A DNA stretch of 64,000 nt, from NCBI GenBank assembly GCA_002150815.3, contig NDFF03000372.1:148743-212742 (forward strand), read 5' to 3'. Below the pieces are notes generated by a model. The model was not told the origin of the DNA and ran no database searches. It saw only the letters and a list, made by a program, of their open reading frames with translations. Below, piece after piece: positions 46,901-58,750 of the stretch (its first letter is position 1; every line of letters begins with the position of its first letter). The stretch is from Grammothele lineata (taxonomy: Eukaryota > Basidiomycota > Agaricomycetes > Polyporales > Polyporaceae). Both the position numbers and the translations under genes were made by a program.

Positions 46901-47259
46901 GCGATCTTGGAACGAAAAGCCGCGCAAGCGGCCCCCAGAGAGCTGTCTACCTACGGGGACTCGCCCACGAAGGAGAGAACAACGGGGACGGTTCTCGAAC
47001 AGATCAAGCACTTGCTCGAGGTGATGCATGGGAAAATAGGTACGAAACCTTAGTGAGGTAGTCAGTACGACGTTCTGACGCGCTTGATTGCGCTTCAGGG
47101 GACACCGGCGCCGTTCATTTGGACCGTTCACGGGCCAAAGCCTCCATCCAGCAATTATACTTGCGGGTCCACTATCAGCGTGGTGCAATCCTCAAGTCTA
47201 GACTTGGTGCTCCCCGGCAACCACACAACCTACACAAGTACTACCCTAATCGCGCATGA
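43910..47259 (+). CDS. Probable SMC5/6-complex loader subunit, CANIN domain (Nse6/SLF2-like)
   Basis: I read this as a fungal CANIN-domain protein, the family of SLF2 and Nse6 that recruits the SMC5-SMC6 complex to damaged chromatin. The N-terminal half is disordered and starts MKSLRQTTLSFAPL, which resembles a PCNA-interacting QxxL box. Mid-protein acidic and coiled segments (LLREKERHERTGTGMTVIRA, AEETFAQAKMRLREEM) lead to an all-helical C-terminal domain: SVIFHAYNQLILAAPLVEGR, LSLILIVMLRLGASREAIE, ELSDVLLALILIGMDN, and the ending HLDRSRAKASIQQLYLRVHY. At least seven exons are needed; the last (from 47099) joins K-I-G to D-T-G. Position of the start is clear; the functional label is the weakest part. 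Confidence 0.72.
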
Positions 47260-49053
47260 TGCTTCACGCGTTCCACCTACCATAGTCTTTGAGCTTTTTG
47301 CACGGTATCCCTTCCTTCCAGAGTGTCCTTCCGTGTCATTCTATCGTCAGCCTCGCACTTGTAGTTGTTTGCTTCGCATGTATCCATCAATGATTTCCCC
47401 GCATGACGTTCACCTCTGCATGTTACCATTACATACGAGCACTGAGTACTGATTCCCCAGTTAGACGCCTAATTCTCTAGCGTATATCCTTCTGATTTTC
47501 GCCTATGCTAAGTGCAGACCGGTTTCACAGATGTGCAGGGAGTAATCTGAACAAACAATGACCGGCGAAGTCTAAGTACTCCAAGCTCAAAGTCTCCTGC
47601 TAGCCACCGTGTGCCGGAACCTCGACTCCACGGCACGTCGTTCCGCAGTCGGGAAAGCTCATCCTCCGGCCCACTTTGTCAGCCGGCGGAACAGAGGTGC
47701 CTCGGGCCGCGGCTGCGGCCGGGCTGGGAAGCTCCGGAGGCGGCAGGCGGCCGATACGCGTGTGCTATGCCGCACAGATCTGGGTCAGAAACCTACTAAG
47801 TAGTACTGAGATCCGATCTGTGCAGGTACAACGTCAGAGGCTCACTGCTTCCCGGGCCAACTCCCTCTACTTAGGCCCTTTCATGCAGTGCTCGTCGTTT
47901 GAGCCGCATGCACACCTTCAGGCAGCTATTGTGTATCTATTACGCGTCACCATAAAGCTGCTACGCAGGTATAGTTCTTGCCACGCTCGGAAAACCTTTC
48001 CGTCTACGGTACGCCGTAGCCTCTTATGCGCTCATTCGTGGCTTACCAAAACATACGGCCTGCGGTTCAGTTCTTTTTCGCCCCCGGCTCAATGCTCATG
48101 CCTTTAACGCGTCCACACCTCCGGGTTTCCCGCTTATCCCAATCTCGCTCGACTAGGCTCGACTCCGGACATTCGTCGCCCGACCTCCGTTGCTGTGTTC
48201 CTGTTTATTACCCCTGACAACTCAGGGTAACTGCGGCAACATATTCGCTCACCATTGCAACTCGAAAGCTCCATATTTTTCGCACGCAACCGGCATTCTC
48301 CCTTTAAGGACGGGGAACGGGATACTGGTAGAGGTTGGTCCTCACACGCACCGCAGAAGAATCAGTCCGTATGACCAGTGACGACGACTAGTACTGAGCT
48401 AGGTATCGGATAAGGTGCTCTATGTCCAGGTATAAGTAGTTCCGCTTCCGTTGGAACTTGGGTATCGGTCTCTCTCCCACTAATCCGGTTCAAGCGTCTG
48501 AACGCGGAGTCTGGACTTGTGGCCGCCGTGTGGACTGGTCTGCTTTTGCTAGATGTTCCTTGATGTCTTGGACACTCGACATCGGCTCCGAGGATGTCAG
48601 GAACGGCGTGCCGGTGCCTGTTGCCTAGTTTCCCGCTGACCTGGGAGATAATTGGAACCTCTTGAAACGATATGTAGGTTAGTAGTCCTTATTTCCGAGT
48701 TTACTCCTGTCTACAGTCTACTTACCAGTTCGACCGACACTTCAGCACATATCCCGATCGATCGGCCAACGGCCACATATCAGTCCGTGGTGCGGATACT
48801 ACAGCCATCGCGAGATCCATCGTGCATCCTTCCATGTGGAAATGTGCGATGCGTGCAACACCCGACTCTAGTGCAGCGAACCCCACAAAAGAATCGCCGG
48901 AGAGGCACCCCGCGCCGGAGACTCCGCACACATAAGCAGAGTGCTCACAGAGATCGTCCGGATTGCTCTGCTCATAGCGCAGGGTCTCCAAGACCACTCT
49001 CCTCCGCGGTCACTTCGCCCGTCATATCCACATTCGTTTTTCGTTCCCTCAAA
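47260..49053. other. Gene-poor interval
   Basis: Nearly 1.8 kb with no coding frame I can support. 47,590-47,800 is GC-rich (around 60-65%) while the flanks are near 50%, with no recognisable domain. This marks the change from conserved genes on the left to lineage-specific families on the right. Confidence 0.4.
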
Positions 49054-50858
49054 ATGTCAGCTACCGATGCTATTCAAGCCGAGGCTGCCCTTCTTCTCCA
49101 GATTCTTCCGACCCTGACGAAGGTCAGATACGCTGCGCGTGAGTACTTAGTTTCTTGTGGAGATGCCCCCTGACTGACAGCACCCCGCCAGTTGCGAACA
49201 CTTGCATCATTCTATTTGACCACGGTGAGCACACAGACATGTCTCCTACAAGCTCAAAGCTGAGATTCTTTCGTACGGAGTCTTGACATTTGATCAAGAG
49301 GTGCGTTCTTATGCTTGCGGTGACTACGTCAAAGACTCATACGTGTGGCGCAGGTTCAGCACATCTGGGTATGAGACGGATCATCCAGGTTAGCATGCTA
49401 TGATTCTGAGCGTGTATGCAGCGCGCGAGCTGGTCTTTTGGGAAATTCCTGTTCCTCTTTGTACGTCTCGTCATTCCTACTATTAGACATGCCTCCTGAT
49501 CTATCTGCACAGAACCGATATCAAGCCCTAGTGCCAGTCGTGTAAGCACTGTCTAATGATACTGTCCTACGTCACTCGCTCACTATTGTTCCAAGTTTCA
49601 ACAACTTCGGTTGGTTCCAATCGTGGCATTCCTACGCTCATTGCTCCTTCTCACACGCCCGCAGTGTTGTTCAATACCGTCACGCTCACCGATCAAGTGA
49701 GTACATTTCAAGCATCCTGTTCAGCACGCATTGACGTCATATTCAGTTGTGCGTTTCGGCGCTGTTGAGCGTCCTTAATGATATTAATGCTATTTGTCAC
49801 CTCTGCAACTAGCTGTAAAGGATGGATTATGTGGCAGGGCGCAACTGGAATTATCGACTTTGTGGTCACGGAACGTGAGTTGTGTCCGAATGCGCTCTCG
49901 CTGTTTGCTGAAGAATACCATGTTTCAAGTAATCCTGATCCTGCGCGTGCACGCTATGTACTTCCAAGACAAGCGTGTACTCGCGTGCATCTTGACGGTG
50001 TTCCTTTGTGCATTTGCCGCCATCGACGTCATTATGATCAAGGCGCTGCCCTTCATTGGAGGTACTGGGTCGACATCTATCCTCCGTTTATTTGCTCATG
50101 TCTCTGCCTCTTAGCTACTGCCATTAAATTCCCGGCCGGAGTCGATATGGGCGGTTCTATATGTGTACCAACCGGCATTCCCAGCTTCTTCTTCGTATAC
50201 TGGATTCCCATGATCGTCTCCGAGAGCGTTTATCTCGCTTTCGCGCTCTACCGGGGTTGGAGGACTTACCGCCGAGATGACAACATGCAGCTCCGAAGCG
50301 GACTACAGCTCATCGAGATCCTCGTCCGCGATTCGGTATTCTTCTTCATTGTGTACGTTCTAATGCGTCTACACGTAAGGTTGGCTGACTGACCCTTGGT
50401 TTTCCGCAGTATCTTCGCAACCTACGCAACCAACATGATCGTCTACCTCATGGGCTCGGTACGTCCTTCGCGCCTACCGTTAGTCAGTGCGACCCTGAAT
50501 GGTGCTCGCGCGCACTTTACTTTCCTAGCCTGCAGAACTCGAGATCCCAATCGGCTTTGCGCAGTCGCTGGGAGTCGTGATGGGCAGCCGTCTCTGCCTG
50601 AACGTGCGCGAGTACATCCGCAGCGGCACGAGCATGCTCTCTTCGCCCGTCTCCGGACCTCGCACAGGACCCGGAATGACGTCCGTGGGTGGTGGCGGCG
50701 GCGGAGGGGGTGCGGGCTCGTTGGTCGTGCACAACTACAGCCCCGGCCTCAACGAAGTCGAGTTGCGCGAGTTGCGGGTGATGCGCGCGCCGTCACAGTC
50801 GAAGCACACGCGCGTGTTCTCACTCGAGAAAGCCGATGTGCTCGGGCACAGGCGGTGA
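49054..50858 (+). CDS. DUF6533 seven-helix membrane protein
   Basis: A basidiomycete-specific integral membrane family with seven predicted helices, often likened to receptors but with no proven ligand. Exons begin MSATDAIQAEAALLLQILPT and the first joins through to YAALANTCIILFDH, then AEILSYGVLTFDQEVQHIW, RASWSFGKFLFLFNRYQAL. This is the DUF6533 hallmark (helix, FD/YD motif, then W..K.LF..NRY). Later helices are ILILRVHAMYFQDKRVLACI, FFFVYWIPMIVSESVYLAFA and IFATYATNMIVYLMGS. The C-terminal tail has a run of Gly and ends VFSLEKADVLGHRR. At least ten short introns are present. Central exon borders between about 49,690 and 49,950 are uncertain. Confidence 0.82.
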
Positions 50859-51613
50859 GTGGGAAGCATGGGCTCGGAGTGGAATCACTTCCTCGCTTCA
50901 TGTCCTATCGCCTTCGTTCGATCTTCACGCATGTTGTACGCATGATTTGTCTTGGGCGTTCTCGGAGATTCTCGTACGCTGCATTGTTGTTCATCCTACC
51001 CATTCCTTTCCACTGTTATTATGTCCTAGAAGTCTAGAATACGTAATTTCTCCACTTGTATTCGTAGCATTACTGTCAGCCTTATCATAGTACTACTGTT
51101 CCTACTGCTAGTCATCCCGTACCACCGTATACCTCCATTTGTCCTTTCTTCCTTGACATCCGACGCTATGCAACCGGTGTTCCCACATTCCAGTTGAGAA
51201 TCACTCGCCGCCAGGTTGGGGACAGCCATTCTCACCGGCGCATCCACGGCCCAGACATTATTTAGAATCAACATCCTCCGAGTGAGTGCCGCTTCCAGTG
51301 ATATCTTGTCAACACGACCGAACTAGTCCCCTAGCCAGACGGAGACCTGTCAGCCTGCCGCCCGCCCGCCCTTTGACCTGTCTGTCGCTCACGACATCAC
51401 ACGCCGCGCGTACGGCATCAGCCCGCGACGCGTCTCAGGCAAGTTCAGACAACCCGTGGACCCCGAGCCTTCATTAATGCATCCGCCTTCCGCGCGGACT
51501 GGGTCACCATCCGTGCTCTGCGCAGGATCTCCCAGTTATGTAAAACACCTGCGCGCTTCGCACCGCTCACTACGCACAGTACGTTCAAGTCCTCTGTACC
51601 CCATCCAGCCGAC
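50859..51613. other. Intergenic, no gene seen
   Basis: About 750 bp between the DUF6533 gene and the first secreted peptide. It should hold the promoter of the peptide. Nothing else recognised. Confidence 0.35.
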
Positions 51614-51760
51614 ATGCAGATCCAAGTTCGCAGCTTCTTCGTCGTCGTGACCTTCCTCGCCGCCGCCGCTTTCGCAGCACCAGGACCTGCGCCCACCGCC
51701 GAGGCGCTTGCGCCGGGCTGCGTCTGCATCATCGATCCGTGCCCGTGCGCGAAGGACTAG
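51614..51760 (+). CDS. Small secreted Cys-rich peptide 1 (48 aa)
   Basis: I do not recognise the family. The 48-residue frame starts MQIQVRSFFVVVTFLAAAAF, a clear signal peptide with likely cleavage after AFAA. The mature part is about 25 residues, Pro/Ala-rich, and has four cysteines as two CxC pairs in PGCVCIIDPCPCAKD. A canonical intron (GTAAGT at 51787, TACTCAC branch-like site, CATAG end near 51838) begins 26 nt after the stop codon, so the gene likely has a spliced 3' UTR. It matches peptide 2 in length, signal peptide and 3' layout. Metal binding by the CxC pairs or a secreted effector or signal are possible; none is shown. Confidence 0.65.
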   Translation: MQIQVRSFFVVVTFLAAAAFAAPGPAPTAEALAPGCVCIIDPCPCAKD

Positions 51761-52799
51761 GGCGAGGTTATACGCACCAGCGCTAGGTAAGTCGTGGCAG
51801 ATGAATGGAACACTGTTCGCGTACTCACATAACATAGGGTGAACCTTCGTTGCTGAACCTTCGCATCGGTCTTCAGGGAAGCAGAAGTGCTGTGAGGAAG
51901 GATAGTTGATGGTGCATATAGTCGGCTTGCGAGGTATTATGGGATAGATGAACGTTGTATCACACGCCCGGCCGAATAGAGGCCATTATACACACGCAAT
52001 TATTGCGAGCATTCGGCCCCAACGTTACGTGTACTCGAACAGGCTACAGTAGTATCACTACCTTCCGTGGAGCATGAATCGGCCAATCCGAAGTTCACGG
52101 TGGGGTTACATCACTCACAACGTAGCTGAAGCCGGAGACCGGCGTGCCCGGAACCAAAGGAGGCATTCTTTATCCTCTAGACGTGCTTCCCTCGATCTGC
52201 GAGAATCCTCGAGGTTAGTTATCTGCGGGCGCAAACGAACAGAAGCTCACGAGAGCGCCTACGGAATCTCCGCGAATCCTAATGATGGGAGGCAAGCTCG
52301 GCGAACGAAGTCACGCTGCAAGCGTAGTGCTCGTGTTGTGGATGGGAAGTCCGATTATACTGTTGTCGAGGCATGTGCGCTCCTCACGCGATGTCGTCGG
52401 GTAGCGTAAAGCCGTTCCGTCCAGCTTCATCATTGGCGAACGTCGGAAAACCTGTACGTTGTCGTCTTCCGTCTTGCGTTCTCTGGGTTCGGCGATGGGC
52501 TGCACCGGAGGCTGGCGGAGAGCACAACACCTTCCGACCGCTGACCAAGAGCCGTGGCGGACGGCCGTGGTCAAGGCCACCGCGTACGGACACCAGCAAG
52601 GGCAGGTTGATAGCGCAGCTGAGCAAAAGAAACCGGAAAGGTGAGCAGGAGAAAGTGGCGCGCAGAAACGACATAAAAGGCCCACCGTGACGAGGATCTG
52701 ACCCCAGGCCCAAAGCACACAGCTCTCAGCCACTCGAGTCGCACTCTCCACCGCTACCACTACATCTTCTACCACCACAACAACCACCAAGCATCCAAT
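51761..52799. other. Spacer between the two secreted-peptide genes
   Basis: About 1 kb. It includes the 3' UTR intron of peptide 1 and the promoter of peptide 2, with a TATA-like ATAAAAG at about 52673, 127 bp before the second ATG. No other gene is supported. Confidence 0.4.
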
Positions 52800-52946
52800 A
52801 TGCAGGTCATCGCCAAGCTCGCCGTCGTCGTGGCCCTCTTCGCCACCTTCGCGGCCGCGAACCCGAGCCCCATCTTCGATGCCGCCTGCAAGTGCAACCC
52901 GTGCTGCAGGGAGGAGATCGACGCGCTCGGCCTCACCCAGGCTTGA
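52800..52946 (+). CDS. Small secreted Cys-rich peptide 2 (48 aa)
   Basis: Unrecognised family. The 48-residue frame starts MQVIAKLAVVVALFATFAAA, a strong signal peptide, followed by NPSPIFDAACKCNPCCREE. The mature peptide of about 28 residues has four cysteines packed as CxCxxCC and an acidic tail (EEIDALGLTQA). Coding length (147 nt) is identical to peptide 1. An intron (GTAAGT at 52992, TACTAAC branch site, CCCATAG end near 53055) starts 45 nt after the stop. It sits 1.0 kb downstream of peptide 1 on the same strand. Low pairwise identity outside the signal peptide leaves open whether they are true paralogues. Confidence 0.68.
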   Translation: MQVIAKLAVVVALFATFAAANPSPIFDAACKCNPCCREEIDALGLTQA

Positions 52947-53429
52947 AGCCGTACCTGCCGTAGAGGTGCCGCCGAAGCTAAATAAAGACGGGTAAGTAGA
53001 GTGCAAAAGCCGGAGTCTCGAGGAATGGAGCGTACTAACGAGGTTTTTCCCATAGAACGGATTGATTGTCGGAATAGGAAGAAGTGCACGCTGGAGATGT
53101 GATATAAGTGCTTTCGAATGGATGGAAAGGGGGACGGAATATCTGGTTGTATCAGTTGTATAACATCGTGTATGACGGAGATCGGCTGGCGCAGTAGCCT
53201 GCCGCGCCGGCTTGACAAGCAACGAGTCTCTGTTTGCACCCCGAATTCCCTTGTTGGTCATAGCGGTCCGTGGAGAGGTCGCTCACTCTCAACAGAAAGC
53301 CGGCTTTGTGCGCCAAAAACCACCCGATTATTACAAGTACAATAACCTACAACAACCTTATACCAAAATGTCTGCCTACCGAAATGAGCAGTGTGCGGGA
53401 CACAGTACAGAAAGAGGGACGTACCCAAG
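52947..53429. other. Convergent spacer
   Basis: About 480 bp containing the 3' UTR intron of peptide 2 (52992-53055) and the terminator side of the first DUF6534 gene. No further gene seen. Confidence 0.4.
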
Positions 53430-55474
53430 CTAGAACTTGCTCCGCCACCACGATAGGCTAAGGACTGTCGTCAGCTGAACCCCATCCGTCGAGGTGTCTG
53501 CGTCCGCCGGCCCGGCGAGCTGGTCCGCCATCGCCGCTCGTGAGTTTAATCTAGATCGCGCCGTGTCCACTTCAACAACCCGCAAGTTAGTACCAGAGGG
53601 ATAAGGCGACTTACGAGACTAATACTGAGATAGCATAAACTGGCGTAAGGGGGGAAAGCGCGCATATGGTCAGTTACTGGACTATCCTAAGGGTCCACGT
53701 GTGTGGACTCACTTTTCGTCGCGATCATGCTGAAGCTGATGAGGTAGAGGTGGCGGTCGCCTTCGAGAACAGACTGCTCGGTGCGTTGAGCTATGTCCAC
53801 CTGTAGAGAAGGAACGACCTTACCAGGAGCAAGCAGATGATACTTGATAGACTTTCAAATGATGCGTCAGCAAGAGACGTTTGGGAGGAAGCATGGCACT
53901 CTTACCTGGTGACAAGACCTGGTCCGATATGCAGATTGAGTCAATGCATGGTCAAGACAGTCGCGCGTTACTCACCCGTGTTGAATGCGTACGCAGTCAG
54001 AGTCTCCAAGACTCTGTCCGTACTATGCTCGCGACGTCAGACTAAACGTGAGAAAAAGGAGTTTGCGTGTGAGGTGCTTACCGCCTAAGCCCGGTCCGTT
54101 GTCGGTACAGATGTACGATGAGGGCGCCAGCGATCCAGATATCGCCACACGCTGCGATGGCGAAACCGGCGGTTGTTGTCCACTAAGGGGCGGGAGTGAC
54201 TGGGTCGACATTCGATCGCAAGCACAAAGGAGAGAAATCACTTACTTTGACGGAGAGCCAGTGCGTGTACGTCCTATTTATCACCCTGCATTGCTTTGAG
54301 AACAGAAGATGCAGTAATAGGGACGGCAACTAACAGCGTGATGCCAGCATCTATCAATCGCCATCGAATCAGCGGCGGCTGACGCAGAATCAGGTTAGGT
54401 CGCTTACATATTACCAGCACTGCAGAATGAGCAACGGACATGAACGCCCCGAGCAAACCGCGGTGTCACAGCTGGCAGGCTCACCTGCTCCTACGAGTAT
54501 GGACAAGCCCTGTCAACGGGGATCAATAGCCTAGATGACGTGTGTGCCTGGGATAACACTAACCCAAGCGATGATGAATGTGATCTTATATGGGGGATTG
54601 CCTGCCGTGCAATCAGGATGGACGGAAGACAGGAGAACGCAGATAGAGGGGTTGCTTACATAGGTATACACGGCGAGCGTAGAAGCTGAAAACGGCCAAA
54701 AACATTAGTCTTATAGTCTCGAGTTGGGATGAGCATTTGCGCACGCGTCGGAGAGAAAGATTATAGCACCCTTCGGTCCAAAGTGAGTGAGCAGGCGAGA
54801 ACCAAGGCGAAGGGTACGAGCTGACCGTTACGGGAATTACGCCCTTTCGAAAGCGTGGTTGTCATAGATAAATCAGAATGTCTCTAGGACGGTGACCAAG
54901 ATCTTGCTTACCACTAGGGAACTAAGTACTTGGGGTCAGTCTCACACAGCGTCGTAAATGCTGGAAAATAGAGCTTACACCGAAGCAAGCTCGTAAGCGG
55001 CAGCATTATTGTAATTTGTAATGAGGTACCAATAGCTGGGGTGCGACTAGTGAGATAGGCAGAAGCTTCAACGAACGTGGGACTCACGCGATATGGATCG
55101 TCAGAGCGACATGTATTGTCTCTGACACGCTAGTAGACAGATTATTCGAGTCGGTGACAATGCGCTGGCAAGTCAGTCTAGACGCACAAGATGGCGAGGA
55201 CCTGCGCGGTAGCGACCAATAGATTAGCATACCGGTTACAAAAACAATAGCACTCAACGCACCGTGAGCTTTAGAAGCAGCCTATCGTTGGGAAACGTAC
55301 GGTAATACCATACCGTCTGAAGACACATGAAACCGTACAATCTAAAAAAGATACATGAGGGCCGAAATAGTACGAGACAAGAAGAGAGAGCTGAACGTAC
55401 ATGGAGCCGATCAAAGCGCCTAGAAGGGCGAGACTGATCGTGCTGGACACGGAGAGTTGAACACACGGTGCCAT
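53430..55474 (-). CDS. DUF6534 seven-helix membrane protein, copy A
   Basis: Basidiomycete DUF6534 family, predicted seven-helix membrane proteins of unknown ligand. The model needs about 15 short exons. In order: LLGALIGSILYGFMCLQTVW, the SETIHVALTIHIAYWYLITNYN segment of helices two and three, FYARRVYLCNPPYKITFIIA, the signature WTTTAGFAIAACGDIWIAGA then LIVHLYRQRTGLRRTD, AFNTGLVTSLSSIICLLL, and DRHLYLISFSMIATK. It ends with the family's conserved SLNSR (VLVSLNSRAAMADQ) and a 30-residue hydrophilic tail. All joins I tested used GT-AG. The fourth-helix region near 54,350-54,900 was harder to join. Probably a working gene. Confidence 0.75.
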
Positions 55475-56672
55475 TTGGAGTACCGTCGAGCTGAGGAGCA
55501 GCCCGTTAAGCGGCGGCGGCCAGCTCGGATGAAGCGACGTAGTGCTGTATATACCTAGAGGGGTGCGGTTAGTCGCTGAACCCACGGCAATTGACCACAA
55601 GCGTACAGCGTCGGGACGCCGCCCGAGGAGCTGGTTGTCCACCCTGAAGAGAGAAGCCTGGGTGAGCGCGGAAAGTGAGATTTTCCTCGAGGCGGGCGCC
55701 GGGGCGGGAGAGAGGGTTGTCCAAGGGTTATCGAATGGAAGGCAGCCGGCTAGCCAGGCGAGGCGGCAGTGGACGAGGATTTTGAGAGGGCATCGGCCGG
55801 TGCCGCCTACGATGTGATGCCCGGGGGAAGATGAACACGGGGCGGCGACCTTCTGCGAGGCGTTCGCGCGGGAGAATTCCGTCTTCTAGTCCGTCTCGAG
55901 CCGTCTCTGCGCCGTCCCTGCCATTTGCTTGCCCCGTCCGCTCACCGTCCGCACAAGACGACCGACCGAGCGCTCGATGGCCAGCACAGCTCCCCGCTCG
56001 TTTGCACCGGCGCCGTCGGCCCATCTCTCTCTCCGATTGGCCCGTCCAGCTTATGTCAGCCTCGCTGACGTCACGTTCTCGGGCGGGCTTCAGCGCGGGT
56101 TTCCCTGCCTCCATGAATCCATCCGGTGACCGCCGCATCCGTTTCATCCAGCCGAAGCATCACTGCCCCCCAATCTCCTCTAACGGACAGACAGGTGGCA
56201 TTGCGGCCCACCACAGGAACTGTCAACGCCATGTGGGCGGATGTGGTCCCAGCGCCGCGTTTCTACTGTTGACTCTGACCTTACGAGCCCGTTTTTGACT
56301 GCGGTTCTCAAGGGTATGTAGTCTAGTTGCCTGACATCCTATTCATCAAAATTTATCACGAGCGTGTGTGCACATGCAACTCCGCCCGCGGGACCACACA
56401 TGGCCTGAGACGCGATACGGCGTAATATCAACAATTTGGAGTCTTCTAGAGGTGACACAATCTATGCACTACTTGCCCGACTCAAACGCAACCTCCGCAT
56501 TCCTGCCCGTGCGGAATTGTCAGTCCGGAGTCCACGCTCCGAGAAATCTCCATCCTACGATCCCTCACCTGGCCGCCTGTAATCGAGGTATGAATGCTTC
56601 CTTCGGAGACCGCCTGCGAACTATATTCCAGCTGGTCAAATTGACGCTAGTGGAAGATGATAAATACGGACG
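55475..56672. other. Intergenic GC-rich island
   Basis: 1.2 kb between DUF6534 copies A and B. 55,600-56,100 is notably richer in GC than its surroundings and gives long overlapping frames on both strands (Arg/Pro-rich), the usual artefact of GC-rich sequence. No domain or splice pattern supports a gene. Confidence 0.4.
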
Positions 56673-58750
56673 TTACTGAGATAAGGCGAGTTTCAGCGCA
56701 CCCTGGTCTGAGGAAAGAGTCGAACGACTGGTCTCTTCTAGAGATCTCGACGTAGTGTTCTCAAGAGCCCGAAAGCCAATCCATTCGCTCTGTAAGCTGA
56801 TCGAATCTGCTAGCTGATTCGCGAACTCTTGTCGAGAGTTCAGACTACGAAAGACGACGATCAATACCCTGTGCTGCGGCGAAGACCACAAAGACATACG
56901 TGATCAAGACGGATCCCGCATAACCTATGCTCGTAGTTCAGATCAACCGGTACTTCAGCGGAAGGCTTCTCTTACCCTTTGTTGCCACCATGGACACGCA
57001 TATGACAAAGAAGTTGTGGCCCTGGAAGATAGACTGAGGAAGCTATCGCGTTAGTAGTTGACCGCTGCCTCGTATGTGTAAGTACACACACCAATATCAT
57101 ACAAATCAAGCTCGAGAGGCTAGAGTAGTCTCGTCTGTTCGTCATACTGGAGTACCAAGAAAGAGAACATTGCATCCTACCTCGTGACAAGTCCTAATTC
57201 ACATGAGTCACGGAGATAGATGAGAGAGGCAGTTACGAGGCAAATACCTGTATTGAATGCATACGCTATGAGCTTCTCTAATAGCTTATCTGTCCTAGAT
57301 TACCCATGTGTCCGATGTACGACTGTTGAGTCAGACCAAGGAAATTTCGCGTGAGTCTTGATACCCACCGTTGGAATCCCGTGCGTTGAGACAGAAGATA
57401 CACGATGAGGCCGCCCGACACATAGATATCGGCCACAGTAGCTCCTCCATAGGCCGCAGCTACAAGCCACTATAAACGCATCAGTAGACGACTTGTAGAA
57501 GCATATGTAGACACATTGGTGTACCTTCGACCGAAGCCAATTCTCGTAAGAGGGGTCGACGGAGCTAATTGCGCGCTTAGCATGGTCCCCTCGAACGACT
57601 CGGATGTATAGAGAACCCACAATACGATGGTTGCATCTGGGTGTAACAAATGTTAGTTTGACGACTGTAGAGCTTTATACAGCTGTATCTCACACAGTAC
57701 AAGACCTATAGGGACATGAAATTAATACAGAACCGTGAGTAGTACAATATACTTCGGTGAGGTCCAGCTAATCTCACCTATGTTTGGCAACGCAAGGAAA
57801 ACCTGCACAGCACATTAGACCAATGCTGATAAGAGGTCCCAATTCTCAGACACGCACTACAACGCCAATAAGACACCATCGAGCACGTCGCGAGAGAACT
57901 AAGAAGATATGATAATCAATCCGAAATTCGCTTGACTTCCGGAGGCGGAAGAGGGCTTACGGAGGAATAGACGGCGAGCATAGAAGCTGAAATAGCCCAG
58001 AGTATCAGAAACATACTCGTTGGTCTTGGTGTGAAATGACCAGACAACTCAGTAAGCGCCACAATCAGTCCCTTCTCGTCAAGGGAGCCGTTGAGCATGA
58101 GTTCATTATAGAGATGGACAAAACTCACCACTGTGGGGATCATGAGCTGGTGCATGATCAGGCGTGTTACTACATGCATGGGTAGAACTTGAAGGCCGCT
58201 GCCCACTTACTACAAGTGACCTACAGTGTTCAATGTCAGATAAACTCGAGATTTGTTAGCGTCTAGATGTACTCTCTGCCTTGATTGAACGCTTTCACGT
58301 CCCCATAATTCTTGATTAGATAGAAATATCTAGCAAGTGAAGCCGAAAGTCTAGTAAAGAAGTCTCAGGGGAGCGAAATCGTGACTTACGCCATGTCGGC
58401 CATGAGACCGGAATGAATGCATTCCCCTAGTCTGATCCGAGTTCCAGCCATATTTGTAGGTCGGGGAAAGACCTAGTACGTACACGAGAACAGCTATCTT
58501 AACAGCAGGTTAGCCAAGAGCGACAACAAGGCCGTGGCTACTCACTGTGACTTTCTGGTGAAGGGGGTCCGATGAGCAAGACAATGCATATCGGAACGAC
58601 TGATACAATATTGAACCGAAAAGTCTGCTCGGTGTGGCTCAAAGAAGTCTTTCGATATGGCTCAAAGAGTAAGACGTACATGGACGCGAAAAAGGCACCC
58701 AGAAGACCCGCGCCGATTGTGCTTTGTACATCTAGTGTTGGGTGGGTCAT
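56673..58750 (-). CDS. DUF6534 seven-helix membrane protein, copy B
   Basis: Second member of the same array. Start MTHPTLDVQSTIGAGLLGAF; the intron after the first exon joins to ILFGSILYQSFRYALSCSSD, then PLHQKVTIAVLVLGECIHSG, LMADMAYFYLIKNYGDVKAF and FYARRLFL. It ends with SLNSRQEFANQLADSISL and an acidic/Ser-rich tail ending ALKLALSQ. The joins follow the DUF6534 consensus (TLGA...LYG, then ETIH..L, FYARR, NSR). Middle exons between about 57,000 and 57,800 were not resolved one by one. Same strand as copies A and C. Confidence 0.72.

Noticed and set aside
51614..52946. Mating pheromone precursors for the nearby receptor-like genes
   Set aside because: Both peptides have a secretion signal and neither ends in a CaaX prenylation motif; the seven-helix genes are DUF6533/6534, not STE3 type.
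55831..56298. Long plus-strand frame rich in Arg, Pro and Ser
   Set aside because: GC-rich island gives long frames on both strands; no domain, conservation signal or splice pattern.
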